64,000 nt of DNA from Anaerolineae bacterium (GCA_023382715.1 JAHDWP010000006.1:62001-126000); one strand, 5' to 3'; positions 41,661 through 51,500 are shown, numbered from the stretch's first letter. Made by a program: numbers and translations. Notes: generated by a model from the letters alone, not told the origin.

Positions 41661-43789
41661 TGGCTGACAAAGACATTCCGGTGCGCACATTCCTGATCGA
41701 ACCCTTCGACATCATGCTGCACGCCACCGAAGAGGGTGTGCAGGCATTGCAGGCGCGCTTTGCCACCTGGCTGCGCACATTGCCCGGTCCGGCACGGTTT
41801 TTCTGCTGGCAGACGCCCGCCAGCCTGGACGGGAAAATCGCCCAGGTCAGCCGCGCCGCCCGTGAAACCGGTGACGAGCGCCGCGCCGCCCTGCTGATGG
41901 AGTACCGCCGCCACTACGAACTGCTGGAAGCCGAAGCCGACTACCAGCGCACATTGTGCGGTATGGCGTTGTGGTCGGACGAAACCCCACGTGCCCTGGC
42001 AGGTGGCATGGGTTCCGCCTTTGACACGCCCGCTTTCGAAGCGCCGCTGCCGCCGCTCTTCGAGGGACGGTATGACCTGCGTGAATCATCCCTTTGGCAC
42101 CTGGCTCCGGTCGGGCGTCCGGGTGGTCGTCCCCTGGTCGCGATCCTGACCAGCTACGAGTTCCTGCCTGCGGCGTGGAACTTCTTCCGCCCGTTGGCAT
42201 CCGTCTTGCGCCTGAATATCCCGCTTGCGCTTGTCGTGGACATCCCCAAAACCTTCGAGCGCAACGCGGCGGTCGATGCGGTCGAAAACATCATCGCCGC
42301 CTACCAGGTGCATCTTGCCAGTGTAACCGGTGAGGACAGCCGCTCGGTCACACGTATCAACGACTGCCGCCGCACCTTGCAGGAAATCAACGCTGGGGAC
42401 GCGCTGCATCAGGTCCAGATCAGCATCGCCGTGTTCGCGCCAGATTTGAGCACCCTCAAGCGCCGCGCGCATGAGGTGATCAACGAAACCCGTCCCTGGT
42501 TCCTGCTGCGACAGGAAGTAGGCGAACTGCTGTCGCGGTCGGTGCAGTTCTTTTCCCATGCGCCGAGTAAGCTGATCAGTGTCCCACCCACCACCTGGCC
42601 GGTTACGTCGCGCGAACTGGCGCTCATGCTCGCGCCGCTCGGTTACCGCAAGCTCTCGACCACCGATGGCGTCTTGCGCGGCGAAGCGGTCGGCGCGTCC
42701 TATCCGGTCTTCCACAACTCCTGGCGCGACAAACGCGCCACTCACGAAGTGTGGGTGGGCCAAACCGGTTACGGGAAAACATTCTTACTCAACGGCTATC
42801 TTTCCCGTGAGTACGCCGAAGCGGGCATCCCGTTTGACTTCCTGGAACCGATGGGACATGGCCGCCACATCGTCGAAGCCTTCAACCTGCCCTGGTACGT
42901 GCTCAGCGCCCAACACACCTGTCTCAACCCTCAGGATGTGATGTTTCCGACGCTCATCGAGCAGAAGTCGCACACCATCCGCATCTATGAAACCGTGCTT
43001 GGTCGCCAGCTTTCCGGCGGCCAGCGTGAAAACCTGGAGCGTGGTCTGCTTGGCGAAGCGCTCGAAATCCTGTACGCGGGCTTCGGTGACCTGGAAGCCA
43101 TCTCGCCTGACATTACCCCTACCTGCGAGACGGTATGTGATGTGTTGGCAGGATTGGGTGACAAGCCGCACATCCAGCAGATCGCGCACGACCTGGCCGA
43201 CGAAATCGCCGGGCTGTGTACCGGCTCCGGTCCCTGGGCCAGATTTCTCAACGGTCACACCACCGTCGATTTCGGGCGTGGCAGCCGCGAGAGTATTGGC
43301 CCGCGTGTCTTCTCATTCCACGAACTCGAAGGCGACCCGGTCATGACTGCGCTGGCCTACGCGCAGGTGCTGTCGGCTATCCGCCGCGACAGCCTGTACG
43401 ACGAGCAGCCGCGCATCATTGCAGTCGATGAGGTCTACCGTCTGATGCGTCACCCGTCGCTTTTGGACTTCCTGATCGAGGCGGCCAAGACCTTCCGCAC
43501 CAAACGAAAAAAGCTCCTGGTGATCGATCAACAGATGAGCGTTTTTCTGGAAAACAAGGCGCGGTTGGTGTTCGAGAACTGCCCGATCCGCGTCATTTTC
43601 TCGCAGCGGCAGGGCATGAACGTCTTCCGTGAAGATGCGGCGTTTCAGCACCTGAACCAGCATCACCGGGACATCATCGCTTCGCTGCCGCGCTTCCAGT
43701 TTGTTCTGGACATCCAGGATGAGGGAATTTTCTGGCTTAGTAACGCTCGCCCGCCTATCTCAGAGTTTGCTCGTTTTGGGACGACATGA
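41660..43789 (+). CDS. VirB4-like conjugation ATPase
   Basis: 709 residues. The N-terminal half is the VirB4 partner domain. The ATPase has Walker A GQTGYGKT (367-374), Walker B IIAVDEV (Asp590, Glu591) and a conserved FRTKRKKLLVIDQQMSVFLEN block typical of TraC/VirB4. It would power pilus assembly and DNA transfer at the inner face of the membrane. It lies between the VirB3-like and topoisomerase genes in one operon. Confidence 0.9.
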   Translation: MADKDIPVRTFLIEPFDIMLHATEEGVQALQARFATWLRTLPGPARFFCWQTPASLDGKIAQVSRAARETGDERRAALLMEYRRHYELLEAEADYQRTLCGMALWSDETPRALAGGMGSAFDTPAFEAPLPPLFEGRYDLRESSLWHLAPVGRPGGRPLVAILTSYEFLPAAWNFFRPLASVLRLNIPLALVVDIPKTFERNAAVDAVENIIAAYQVHLASVTGEDSRSVTRINDCRRTLQEINAGDALHQVQISIAVFAPDLSTLKRRAHEVINETRPWFLLRQEVGELLSRSVQFFSHAPSKLISVPPTTWPVTSRELALMLAPLGYRKLSTTDGVLRGEAVGASYPVFHNSWRDKRATHEVWVGQTGYGKTFLLNGYLSREYAEAGIPFDFLEPMGHGRHIVEAFNLPWYVLSAQHTCLNPQDVMFPTLIEQKSHTIRIYETVLGRQLSGGQRENLERGLLGEALEILYAGFGDLEAISPDITPTCETVCDVLAGLGDKPHIQQIAHDLADEIAGLCTGSGPWARFLNGHTTVDFGRGSRESIGPRVFSFHELEGDPVMTALAYAQVLSAIRRDSLYDEQPRIIAVDEVYRLMRHPSLLDFLIEAAKTFRTKRKKLLVIDQQMSVFLENKARLVFENCPIRVIFSQRQGMNVFREDAAFQHLNQHHRDIIASLPRFQFVLDIQDEGIFWLSNARPPISEFARFGTT

Positions 43790-43854
43790 GGGAAAACACA
43801 TGGTCAAACAGTCCAGCACCAGCCCCTTCAAGGTCATGGAGGAGGAAGCGTATC

Positions 43855-44007
43855 ATGCTTTCCTGGAATGGCCCGTATGGCTGGTTCTTCGCGAAAAGGA
43901 ACTCGCCAGCTACCTGGCCGCAAATCAACCGCAAGCGAACCCGCGAGCAGTTGAAAGCGCTCGTGGTTCTGCTCAATCCGATTCGGAGAACTGAACCCGA
44001 TGGCTAA
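43855..44007 (+). CDS. Small gene between virB4-like and topoisomerase genes
   Basis: 50 residues from ATG 43855. A strong GGAGGAGGAAG lies 8 bases upstream, codon use is host-like and the frame overlaps the topoisomerase start by 8 bases. The product is short and basic with an aromatic N-terminus (MLSWNGPYGWFFAKR) and a KALVVLLNPIRR tail; no family. Longer openings in this frame (from 43786) and in another frame (43800) have weaker signals. Confidence 0.55.
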   Translation: MLSWNGPYGWFFAKRNSPATWPQINRKRTREQLKALVVLLNPIRRTEPDG

Positions 44008-45874
44008 CAAGCTGTTGATTGTCGAGAGCACCGCCAAAAGCGCTCGCATCGCCAAAATGCTCGGCGCAGGCTGGCAGGTGGAAGCCACACACGGCCATGT
44101 CCGCGATCTGCCTGAAAACACGTTGGGCATTGAAGTCGAAGCTGATTTCCGCCCATTGTACGAGGTGCTGCCGCGCCAGGTGAACATCGTCCGGCGGCTG
44201 CTGAAAGCGATCTCGGAAGCAGAAGCGGTTTATGTCGCTACGGATATGGATCGCGAGGGCGAAGCGATTGCGTGGCATGTGCTGCAACTGGCCGACCTGC
44301 CGCCGGATAAACCGGTGTTTCGTGTGACCTTCACCGCCATCACCGAAGACGCCGTGAGAGCGGCTGTTGCATCCCCCCGCCCGCTCGACGTGAACCTGGT
44401 CGAAGCGCAGCAGGCACGCCGTATCGTAGATCGCCTCGTCGGTTATCTCGTGTCGCCGGTGGTCTGTCAGGCATTGGATGGGCGTTATTCCGCCGGACGG
44501 GTGCAAAGCGCCTGCCTGCGCCTGGTCGTGGAGCGTGAGCGCCAGATCACCGCCTTCACGCCCGAAATCTACTGGACACTGGATGCGTTGCTGAAAGCCG
44601 ATACCGGTGAGCTCACTGCCCGGTTGAACACCGTCAAGCAGCAGTCCGCCGAACGGCTCAACCATGAACAGGTACAGTCGCTGACCAAAGGTTTGACCGA
44701 CGCCGCGTTCTGGGTAGGCAGCGTCAAACACGGCGAGCAGCGCCGTAATCCTCACCCGCCCTTCACCACCAGCACCTTGCAGCAGGCGGCGAGTCAGGCA
44801 TTAGGGTTGTCGCCGGAACGCACGATGCAGATCGCCCAGCGACTGTATGAAGCGGGACAGATTACCTACCACCGCACGGATGGCGTGGACGTCGCGCCGG
44901 AAGCGCAGCGCGCGGCCTTGCAGCACATCGCCCGTACCTATGGCGGTGATTATGTGCCTAATCAACCGCAAAGCTACCAGGCCAAAGCCAAACACGCCCA
45001 GGAAGCGCACGAGGCGATCCGGCCTACCGACGTGGCGCAACTGCCAGTCCAGGTTGAAGGTGATGGCGCGGCGCTGTATGCGCTTATCTGGCAGCGCTTT
45101 GTCGCGTCGCAGATGGCTGAGGCACGTTACGCGGTGCAGGCGGTTGAAATCCTGGCGGGCAAAACACAGGGACACGCCTACCCGCTGACGTTCCAGGCCA
45201 AAGGCCGCAGCCTGATCTTCGATGGGTTCCTCAAGGTCTATCAGGAGCCGCCCGATCCGGATGCGGAAGCCGAGCAGGACAGTCAACTACCCTTCCTGCA
45301 AGAAAGCACTGCCCTGCACCTGGTCGAATGGTTGCCCATCGAACGCCAGACCAAAGCGCCGCCGCGTTTCACCGAAGCGTCGCTCGTGCGCGAGTTGGAG
45401 CGACGCGGTATCGGTCGCCCATCGACCTACGCCAGCATGGTCCAGACCCTGAAGCAGCGCGAATACGCCAAACTCCAGAAGAAGCGCCTGGTGCCAACCG
45501 ACACCGGCACGCTTCTGTGTGATTTCCTGGTCGAGCACTTCCCGGACCTGTTCGCCGTACCCTATACCGCGCACCTTGAAGAAGCATTGGATGCAGTCGC
45601 GCGCGGCGAAGCAACCCGCCTGGCTGTGTTGAAAGCTTTCTGGGCCGACTTCACGCCGCAGTTAGGCGCTGCCGGTCAGGCGGCCCAGCAGCAAACCAAA
45701 ACTCGCCGCCAGTCGCCCACACCCATCGATGAAACCTGCCCGGCCTGTGGCGGCGACCTGGTCGAGCGCAAAGGCAAGCACGGCTCATTCATCGGCTGCA
45801 TGAACTACCCCGACTGCGGCTACACGCGCGGTTTGGAACACAAGCCGGTCACGCTGCGCGGCGCGACGAGCTAG
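44000..45874 (+). CDS. Type IA DNA topoisomerase (topoisomerase I)
   Basis: 624 residues. Toprim residues are Glu9 (IVESTAKS) and Asp82/Asp84/Glu86 (DMDREGE). The catalytic Tyr290 is in QITYHRTDG, and YSAGRVQSACLRLVVERE and RGIGRPSTYASMVQTL are family blocks. One C-terminal four-Cys zinc ribbon (CPACGG...GCMNYPDC) is present. The enzyme relaxes negative supercoils; element-borne copies commonly accompany conjugation genes (TraE/TopB-like). Encoded within the VirB operon, so expressed with transfer. Confidence 0.93.
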   Translation: MANKLLIVESTAKSARIAKMLGAGWQVEATHGHVRDLPENTLGIEVEADFRPLYEVLPRQVNIVRRLLKAISEAEAVYVATDMDREGEAIAWHVLQLADLPPDKPVFRVTFTAITEDAVRAAVASPRPLDVNLVEAQQARRIVDRLVGYLVSPVVCQALDGRYSAGRVQSACLRLVVERERQITAFTPEIYWTLDALLKADTGELTARLNTVKQQSAERLNHEQVQSLTKGLTDAAFWVGSVKHGEQRRNPHPPFTTSTLQQAASQALGLSPERTMQIAQRLYEAGQITYHRTDGVDVAPEAQRAALQHIARTYGGDYVPNQPQSYQAKAKHAQEAHEAIRPTDVAQLPVQVEGDGAALYALIWQRFVASQMAEARYAVQAVEILAGKTQGHAYPLTFQAKGRSLIFDGFLKVYQEPPDPDAEAEQDSQLPFLQESTALHLVEWLPIERQTKAPPRFTEASLVRELERRGIGRPSTYASMVQTLKQREYAKLQKKRLVPTDTGTLLCDFLVEHFPDLFAVPYTAHLEEALDAVARGEATRLAVLKAFWADFTPQLGAAGQAAQQQTKTRRQSPTPIDETCPACGGDLVERKGKHGSFIGCMNYPDCGYTRGLEHKPVTLRGATS

Positions 45875-45889
45875 GGAGGAGTGTAAGCT

Positions 45890-46999
45890 ATGACTTACGC
45901 CGACTTTCCCCCGGAAGGTGTTCCGGCAGAACCACCGCTGGATTACGAGTATGACTACGAGCCGCCGCCGGATGACTTGCGCTTCATGGACGAAGCCCCG
46001 CCAGAGTCCTACGACTATGAACCGGAGCCGTTTGTGGTCTCGCCGGATCAGCAGTCGCTGCCCGGTTTTGAGCCGCCCCCGCCGGACCCACCTGACAACT
46101 GGTCCTGGCTGGACGCGCGTTTCGTCGGGCTGGAACAGGTTGATGCCGGTGGCGACCTGACCGGTTATGAGGTTGGCTGTGTGGACCTCTACGCCGATAC
46201 TGTGTCGGGCGATCTGGGCGGCACGTTCCTGCGCGTGCAGGCGTTTGGTCCGGATGAACTCGACCAGGCCGAAGACCTGTTCAACCGCCTCAACAACTAC
46301 GCCTATGACCAGGGGATGGGCGCACACGACGTACCCGACCTGGCCGAACGCGCGGCGGCCAAGATCGCCGGGCGTGAGGGTGAGGAACCTCCCGCATGGC
46401 GCGCGCTGACGCCGGATGAGTACACCCTGTTCGAGCGTGAGTTTGGTCTGGTACAAAACCCCGAACCGGACGTTCCGCCGGAATATGCCCATGACGACTT
46501 GCTGCGCACGGCTTACGAGTTGGGCGGCGTCGCAGTTGAAATCGAGGAACCGGAACACTACCCGGCGGCGCAGGCGCTGGAGGATATAGGGCTGTCTGCC
46601 GATGGTTTTGATCCTGACCGTGATCCGCCGCCGTTCTATGACCAGGCGACCAACACCGCCTACTGGATCGGCGTCTACCAGCCCGATCCCGATGACCGGG
46701 ACGTCTGTGTCGCCAGCATCCTGTCGCTGACACGCGATCCCGACTCCGGCGCGTATGAAGCGCAGCTTGCGCCGTGTGTGGTCGGCGACTGGGACAAAGC
46801 GTACCAAGCCAGCGAGCACCTGATCGGTGTGGCTGATCGCAGTGACGACATCGAGCGTGTCTTCGAAGCAGCTGAAGGTATGGCGATTGCGGGCAATCAG
46901 CGCGGTGAGTGGCAGCACGAGCGCGGCGTTGAACTTGAACCGGATTCCGCCCAGGACATCGGCGAATATGCCGCGCAGCAGTGGGAGCTGGACCTATGA
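45890..46999 (+). CDS. Acidic protein of unknown function with duplicated module
   Basis: 369 residues with GGGAGGAG at the start. The N-terminal 70 residues are extremely Asp/Glu/Pro/Tyr-rich. The module from about 71 to 136 (WSWLDARFVGLEQVDAGG...GYEVGCVDLYAD...FLRVQAFGPDELDQAEDLF) recurs twice in the protein two genes downstream. A second shared piece is PAWRALTPDEYTLFEREFGLV. No known family. Overlaps the RHH gene by 4 bases. Confidence 0.7.
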   Translation: MTYADFPPEGVPAEPPLDYEYDYEPPPDDLRFMDEAPPESYDYEPEPFVVSPDQQSLPGFEPPPPDPPDNWSWLDARFVGLEQVDAGGDLTGYEVGCVDLYADTVSGDLGGTFLRVQAFGPDELDQAEDLFNRLNNYAYDQGMGAHDVPDLAERAAAKIAGREGEEPPAWRALTPDEYTLFEREFGLVQNPEPDVPPEYAHDDLLRTAYELGGVAVEIEEPEHYPAAQALEDIGLSADGFDPDRDPPPFYDQATNTAYWIGVYQPDPDDRDVCVASILSLTRDPDSGAYEAQLAPCVVGDWDKAYQASEHLIGVADRSDDIERVFEAAEGMAIAGNQRGEWQHERGVELEPDSAQDIGEYAAQQWELDL

Positions 47000-47214
47000 G
47001 CGATCTGAATACCTCTTTCACCTTCCGGCTTTCCCATGAGGACAAGACTGCTCTGGCCGAACTGGCTGAGCAGTTGGGCTGTGATCGCGGGGCAGTCCTG
47101 CGGCGGATGATCCGGCAGTCCAAGATCGACCTGGGTAACAACGGCAGCGGCCAGTTTGCGGCAAATGGGCGCACTTTCCATCTGAAACTGCGCCCGGTGG
47201 AGCGAGTGGAATGA
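46996..47214 (+). CDS. Ribbon-helix-helix protein
   Basis: 72 residues from ATG 46996, in ATGA overlap with both neighbours. FTFRLSHEDKTALAELAEQLGCDRGAVLRRMIRQSK fits an RHH/CopG DNA-binding fold. The C-terminus (FAANGRTFHLKLRPVERVE) is beta-like. It may be an autoregulator or a relaxosome component. Confidence 0.75.
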   Translation: MSDLNTSFTFRLSHEDKTALAELAEQLGCDRGAVLRRMIRQSKIDLGNNGSGQFAANGRTFHLKLRPVERVE

Positions 47215-49346
47215 CCGGCGAACAAACTATCACTCGCAAGGAATTCCCGAACGGCGACGTCGCGCTCGATGAGGGCGAGGGTTTGGTGTACCGCACCACG
47301 GACGCTGCTTACAGCGTTGAACTTGATCTGCCCAAACGCCTCTTGAGCGACGAGCCGTATGGCGTGGACCTGGTGCGCACCACACACGACGCGCAGGGTG
47401 ACGAACGCCAGCAGCGCCTGACACTGGCCGAATATCGTTCGCAGATGGCGGCGGAGGAACACGTCCGCGAAGTCGAGCAAACGCTGTTGGATCAGGGGCG
47501 CGAAGGGCTGGATGTCGAAATGAATCTGGTCACGGCGATGCCCTACGAGACTGACGAACCGCTCTATCTCATTGGGTTGTATCCACCTGCCCCGGATGTG
47601 GCTTTCGCCACGCTGAATGTGCTGCGTTTCGATGGTGACCGGCTGGATATCGCGCCGGTCGCGCGCGGTCCGGTCGCGGAGATGGCGGGAATTGAGCAGC
47701 GCCTGTTCGAAGTCCAGGCGGAAGGTGATACGGACGTGTTCCTGAAGGCAGCTACCGCCGAAGCGGTGCGGTCGCATACCCTGGCCCCCCATACTCCCTT
47801 GTTTGGCATGGAAGGAGTCGAATTGACGGTAAATCCATTACCCGCATTTGAAACTGGGAACACGCCGCCGGAATGGGAAGACCATCCCGACTGGCCGGAC
47901 CGCAGCGTCTGGGACCAGCCGCCCACACCCCGGCCTGCCGTGCTAGTGCTGCCGGTTACGTTCGGCGACGACATGACACCCTTTGATGTTCAGGGACGTT
48001 ATGTCCCGCATCACCGCGACGCGGCGGATACGGTTCACTTCTTTTCGGTGATTGATCGCCCGTCGGACAGCCCGCTGCCAGAGGACGTCTCACATGAGCT
48101 GCGCTACTTCCGCGCCCACAAAACCGAGGAGGACATCATCCTGCACGACTCGTTGCCAGTCATGCCGGTGGCTGATCCTGACCGCTCGCCCTGGCCGCTG
48201 CCTGCGCTGCACCTGCATCTGGAAAACGGCGACCTCTCGGCGGCGCAGATACTAGCACGGAATACGGCAGGTGATCACGGTTTGCCCTTCCCTGAAAAAC
48301 TGCCTGCGTTGGGTGCAAATGAACCTGAGCCAAAGCCGGAAACCGGCTGGTATCACTTCGATGCTGCGCTGGTGTCGGCCACGCCGCAGGGTGTGGATGA
48401 CGGTTACAGCGTCGGTGTGGTCGATGTGTATGCCAACCACGAAGACAACCGGTGGGCAGCACGCTGGCTGCCGATGGGCGAGTTCGACACGCTTGATGGA
48501 GCTTTGTCCTACCAGCAGCAGACGCTGCTCAGTCGCGTGGCTGAAGACCGCGAATCGGCGTTCTCACCGGCGGGTTTCAACGACAATCCGGCCCTCTTTG
48601 AACGTATCGCGCTGGCCGAATCAGACGCCGCGTTGACCGACCTGCTCGAACAGAACGACGGGCACTACCCGCCCGACTACGATGGCGACCACGAACCGGC
48701 CTGGGAACCGCTCACGTCGAAGGAGTGGCAAGCCTACCGCGACCATGTGCGAGTCGTGACGGAAAACATCTATGACACCGAGCGCATCCACGAGAGTCTG
48801 CCCACCGCCACACCCCCACTGGCTGATGACACGCTGGTCGCGATCAGCATCAAGCCTGACACGCCGTATCTCCAGGCGCAGGACTTTGTCTTTGAGGATT
48901 TTGAGCCGAAGGACATCGCTCCAACCTGGCGGTTGGACATCGTGCCCGCGCGTGATCCCGAAGGTGAGCCGTTGGGTTATTCGGCGGTGTGCGTGGTAGA
49001 TTTTGCCGATCTCGCTGAGGCTGTTTCGCCGGATGCGCCGCAGCGTGCGCAGTGGCTCGAAGTCGCGCAGTTCCAGACCGAGGACAGGGCCAACCAGTTC
49101 CGAGATGATTTCATGTCGCTGGCGGGCATGGAAGAACTGAGCCACATCCCCGGTCCCGCGTTCGCCAAAGCAGTTGCGGACGATCTGAAAATGGACAGCC
49201 GGTGGAAAACGATGGACGAGCAATCTCTGGAGCAGCTCAAGGCGGGCGAATGGCGTGTTATGCATCCGGCTGAGGCATGGCAGCCCAGGCTAAATGAAGC
49301 ATCCAACCCTGCGTTAGAAGCTGTAAATCTCGACGTTGACCTGTAA
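47211..49346 (+). CDS. Large acidic protein of unknown function with repeated modules
   Basis: 711 residues. No membrane spans or enzyme motifs. Two modules (near residues 380-450, TGWYHFDAALVSATPQG...GYSVGVVDVYAN, and 555-640, TWRLDIVPARDPEGEPLGYSAVCVVDF) match the module of the protein at 45890. It also shares EPAWEPLTSKEWQAYRDHV. It overlaps the RHH gene (ATGA) and ends the operon at a strong hairpin. The set of two acidic proteins and an RHH protein is conserved-looking but unrecognised; DNA mimicry is one possibility for such acidity, unproven. Confidence 0.7.
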   Translation: MTGEQTITRKEFPNGDVALDEGEGLVYRTTDAAYSVELDLPKRLLSDEPYGVDLVRTTHDAQGDERQQRLTLAEYRSQMAAEEHVREVEQTLLDQGREGLDVEMNLVTAMPYETDEPLYLIGLYPPAPDVAFATLNVLRFDGDRLDIAPVARGPVAEMAGIEQRLFEVQAEGDTDVFLKAATAEAVRSHTLAPHTPLFGMEGVELTVNPLPAFETGNTPPEWEDHPDWPDRSVWDQPPTPRPAVLVLPVTFGDDMTPFDVQGRYVPHHRDAADTVHFFSVIDRPSDSPLPEDVSHELRYFRAHKTEEDIILHDSLPVMPVADPDRSPWPLPALHLHLENGDLSAAQILARNTAGDHGLPFPEKLPALGANEPEPKPETGWYHFDAALVSATPQGVDDGYSVGVVDVYANHEDNRWAARWLPMGEFDTLDGALSYQQQTLLSRVAEDRESAFSPAGFNDNPALFERIALAESDAALTDLLEQNDGHYPPDYDGDHEPAWEPLTSKEWQAYRDHVRVVTENIYDTERIHESLPTATPPLADDTLVAISIKPDTPYLQAQDFVFEDFEPKDIAPTWRLDIVPARDPEGEPLGYSAVCVVDFADLAEAVSPDAPQRAQWLEVAQFQTEDRANQFRDDFMSLAGMEELSHIPGPAFAKAVADDLKMDSRWKTMDEQSLEQLKAGEWRVMHPAEAWQPRLNEASNPALEAVNLDVDL

Positions 49347-49354
49347 ATGCGCAA

Positions 49355-49385
49355 AGGTTGCCGAGAGGGATTCTCTCGGCAACCT
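49355..49385. terminator. Strong hairpin between convergent operons
   Basis: AGGTTGCCGAGAG (49355-49367), 5-base loop, CTCTCGGCAACCT (49373-49385): 13 bp perfect. No T-run, likely bidirectional. Confidence 0.7.
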
Positions 49386-49435
49386 GCCCTCCCCTTAATC
49401 CAAGTAATTTTTACATGGTCGAAAGCGGCTTCAAC

Positions 49436-51124
49436 TTATTTGTAGCCCAACGAGTTAGCTGATGACGTTGGCGTAACCCAATCCAGGCTTTCGCTTGAGT
49501 TGGGAGTTTCCATATATGGAGCATAATTGCCTGTATATCCGACAGTCTTCAACAAAATGCGAATGAGAATATCGATTAGGTGTGGGGTGATGAACTCAAA
49601 ATTCTGTCGGGCTCCAGGATCGAAAACATTCTCATAGTGTGTTGCATGCATGGTTGTATTCCGATAATCATTTACCTGTGTAATCCAAACTTCGATGTCT
49701 GGATAATGAGTAGCAAGCACTTCCATATCTGAGATTCCAAAATGCATCATAAGCGCTACTAACTTGTCACCAAACCGACTCCTTTTTTCCAGGGGTTGGC
49801 TACGCGCCTTGTTGGCTACTTTGTCGATAACACTAGACTGTTGTCTGCCTGCGATGGAATTCGGGTTTGTGATTTTGGTTTTCAAACTCTCTATATCCGT
49901 CTTGGTTTGTACCAATATTCGTTTGATATCGTCTATTTGAGATTGAGAAAGGAAAGATGTTAATGGATGTATCTTCTGTTCGATACTGTAACGTGTAAAA
50001 AGCCCATCGAACGCTGTGAAGGTGTAATAAAAAATCGTGGTAGCATCCCCTCCCGAAATCGCATGGGCAGTGTTGCGCAATGCGCCACGAATCAATGGTT
50101 CAGATAACATCGTTGACCTAGCAGCTTCAGTTAGCAGTTGTCCAAGTCCACCCCGATGGATTACATCATGCACAACAGGACGACCGTGACCATATGTGAA
50201 ACGTCCTAGATTTCCATGAATTCGGTAAACCAGGTTAGTGTCTTCATTGCGGAATTCGATCCAGGACGCTCCAACGGGGCGTCCAGTAGCCAAGCCCAAT
50301 ACCGGTAATAAATCCAAGGGGCGCATCTCATCTACTTCGGACGAATAGACACCAACCATTAGGCTGGTTGCGTCTAAGCGGGACTGGCCATCCATTAAAT
50401 CCTGGATGATTCGATCATAATCAGGGAGACGTTCAATAAATGCTGGTTTACCGTCGAACAAAAAACCGACAACATAACTTAGTGCCGTCAGGTTGTGGAA
50501 AACCCAAGCTTTATCCTGTTCTGGAGCCTCTGATTCCAAAAAGGCACGTGTTCTCTCAGGTACTGGGAAAACCCGTAGTGGATGCTGCCACAATTCTGTG
50601 TATTTATGAGCTTGTGTAATCCCAAAAGGATGTTTTAGGTTGACATTGATGCAAGGCAACACCCAGTATTTTGCATTTGTCTTCGATTGGTTATTGGCAA
50701 TAAAAGTAGCTAGGTCGAGATACAGCTTCATGGTGTTTTCGATGGGGTTCCATGCATAGTGAGGTATGTCTTTTGATGTTAATCTACCACCGTCAGAGGC
50801 TTCGACATCGATTGAAACAATAGTGTTCTTAATTGGCATCGGCTCTGGGTACATTGGCCATGGGGTACCGCTATTCAATTGAACACCTGATACGAGCCAA
50901 TCTCGACTGGCGACCGAGGTAGGATCACTGGGCATTTCGCTATTGTGCCAAACTTGAACCTTAACGATAACTGTCATCTCTCCCAAGCGACTAACCTCGC
51001 AAGAAAATTCACCCTCCACCCAACCTTTAGGGCTAAGGAACTCAATACGACCTCTGCCACTGTAAGTCAACGTATTTGAGAACCATGATGCCGCTTGAGG
51101 AAGATAATCTGCAAGTTGCGTCAT
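49436..51124 (-). CDS. ApeA/HEPN-like protein, possible abortive-infection cargo
   Basis: 562 residues. The gene is strikingly A/T-richer than all neighbours, a sign of transfer. The N-terminal two-thirds is a beta-rich region of unknown type. The C-terminal helical domain has Arg488-x4-His493 (RNTTMH) within VNDYRNTTMHATHY, preceded by KLVALMMHFGI, as in HEPN ribonuclease domains. ApeA-like HEPN proteins are found in defence islands, and RNA cleavage on phage infection is the presumed role. It sits as a single unit between the transfer operon and the HU-like gene. Function is inferred from the motif and cargo position. Confidence 0.6.
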   Translation of the reverse strand: MTQLADYLPQAASWFSNTLTYSGRGRIEFLSPKGWVEGEFSCEVSRLGEMTVIVKVQVWHNSEMPSDPTSVASRDWLVSGVQLNSGTPWPMYPEPMPIKNTIVSIDVEASDGGRLTSKDIPHYAWNPIENTMKLYLDLATFIANNQSKTNAKYWVLPCINVNLKHPFGITQAHKYTELWQHPLRVFPVPERTRAFLESEAPEQDKAWVFHNLTALSYVVGFLFDGKPAFIERLPDYDRIIQDLMDGQSRLDATSLMVGVYSSEVDEMRPLDLLPVLGLATGRPVGASWIEFRNEDTNLVYRIHGNLGRFTYGHGRPVVHDVIHRGGLGQLLTEAARSTMLSEPLIRGALRNTAHAISGGDATTIFYYTFTAFDGLFTRYSIEQKIHPLTSFLSQSQIDDIKRILVQTKTDIESLKTKITNPNSIAGRQQSSVIDKVANKARSQPLEKRSRFGDKLVALMMHFGISDMEVLATHYPDIEVWITQVNDYRNTTMHATHYENVFDPGARQNFEFITPHLIDILIRILLKTVGYTGNYAPYMETPNSSESLDWVTPTSSANSLGYK

Positions 51125-51203
51125 TTGCGTCTTTCAGCTAAGCCAATTGGGCTGCTTGAATTTCTGTGCCTGTACTGACGATAGTATCCGATACAATGCT
51201 ACC

Positions 51204-51500
51204 TCACAATTTACCACGATATTTACTGTTGAGCTTTCCCTTCAACTGCTTACTTGGTCGCATCACCAGCCGGTAAATCACCCGCCGAGGCTCACCCGTG
51301 CTCAACATGCCGCGCCGCTCCCCTCGGTCGATGCGCTGCACCTCCAACACCAAGAAGTTCTGCAGCTCAATCCGCCCACCGGAAGCCAGTTCTTCGAACC
51401 AGACATCAATCAACGCTTCCAACATCTGCTGCACGTCGTGGTTGCGCAGCCGCGTCCGGCGGCCAATCTCGCTCACCATCTTGTTTTTCGTCAAGGCCAT
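51204..51500 (-). CDS. HU/IHF-like DNA-binding protein
   Basis: 98 residues. ALTKNKMVSEIGRRTRLRNHDVQQMLEALIDVWFEELASGGRIELQNFLVLEVQR follows the HU/IHF pattern through the dimerisation half, although the arm proline motif is altered (RGMLSTGEPRRV). It would bend DNA at the relaxosome or replication origin. Its start overlaps the stop of the coupling protein gene (TGATG). Confidence 0.8.
   Translation of the reverse strand: MALTKNKMVSEIGRRTRLRNHDVQQMLEALIDVWFEELASGGRIELQNFLVLEVQRIDRGERRGMLSTGEPRRVIYRLVMRPSKQLKGKLNSKYRGKL

Noticed and set aside
43800-43994. 64-codon frame between virB4-like and topoisomerase genes
   Set aside because: No ribosome site, whereas the alternative frame from 43855 has GGAGGAGG and an overlap with the next gene.
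46290-47792. 500-codon minus-strand frame
   Set aside because: Runs opposite to three overlapping plus-strand genes with ATGA junctions; composition is shadow-like.
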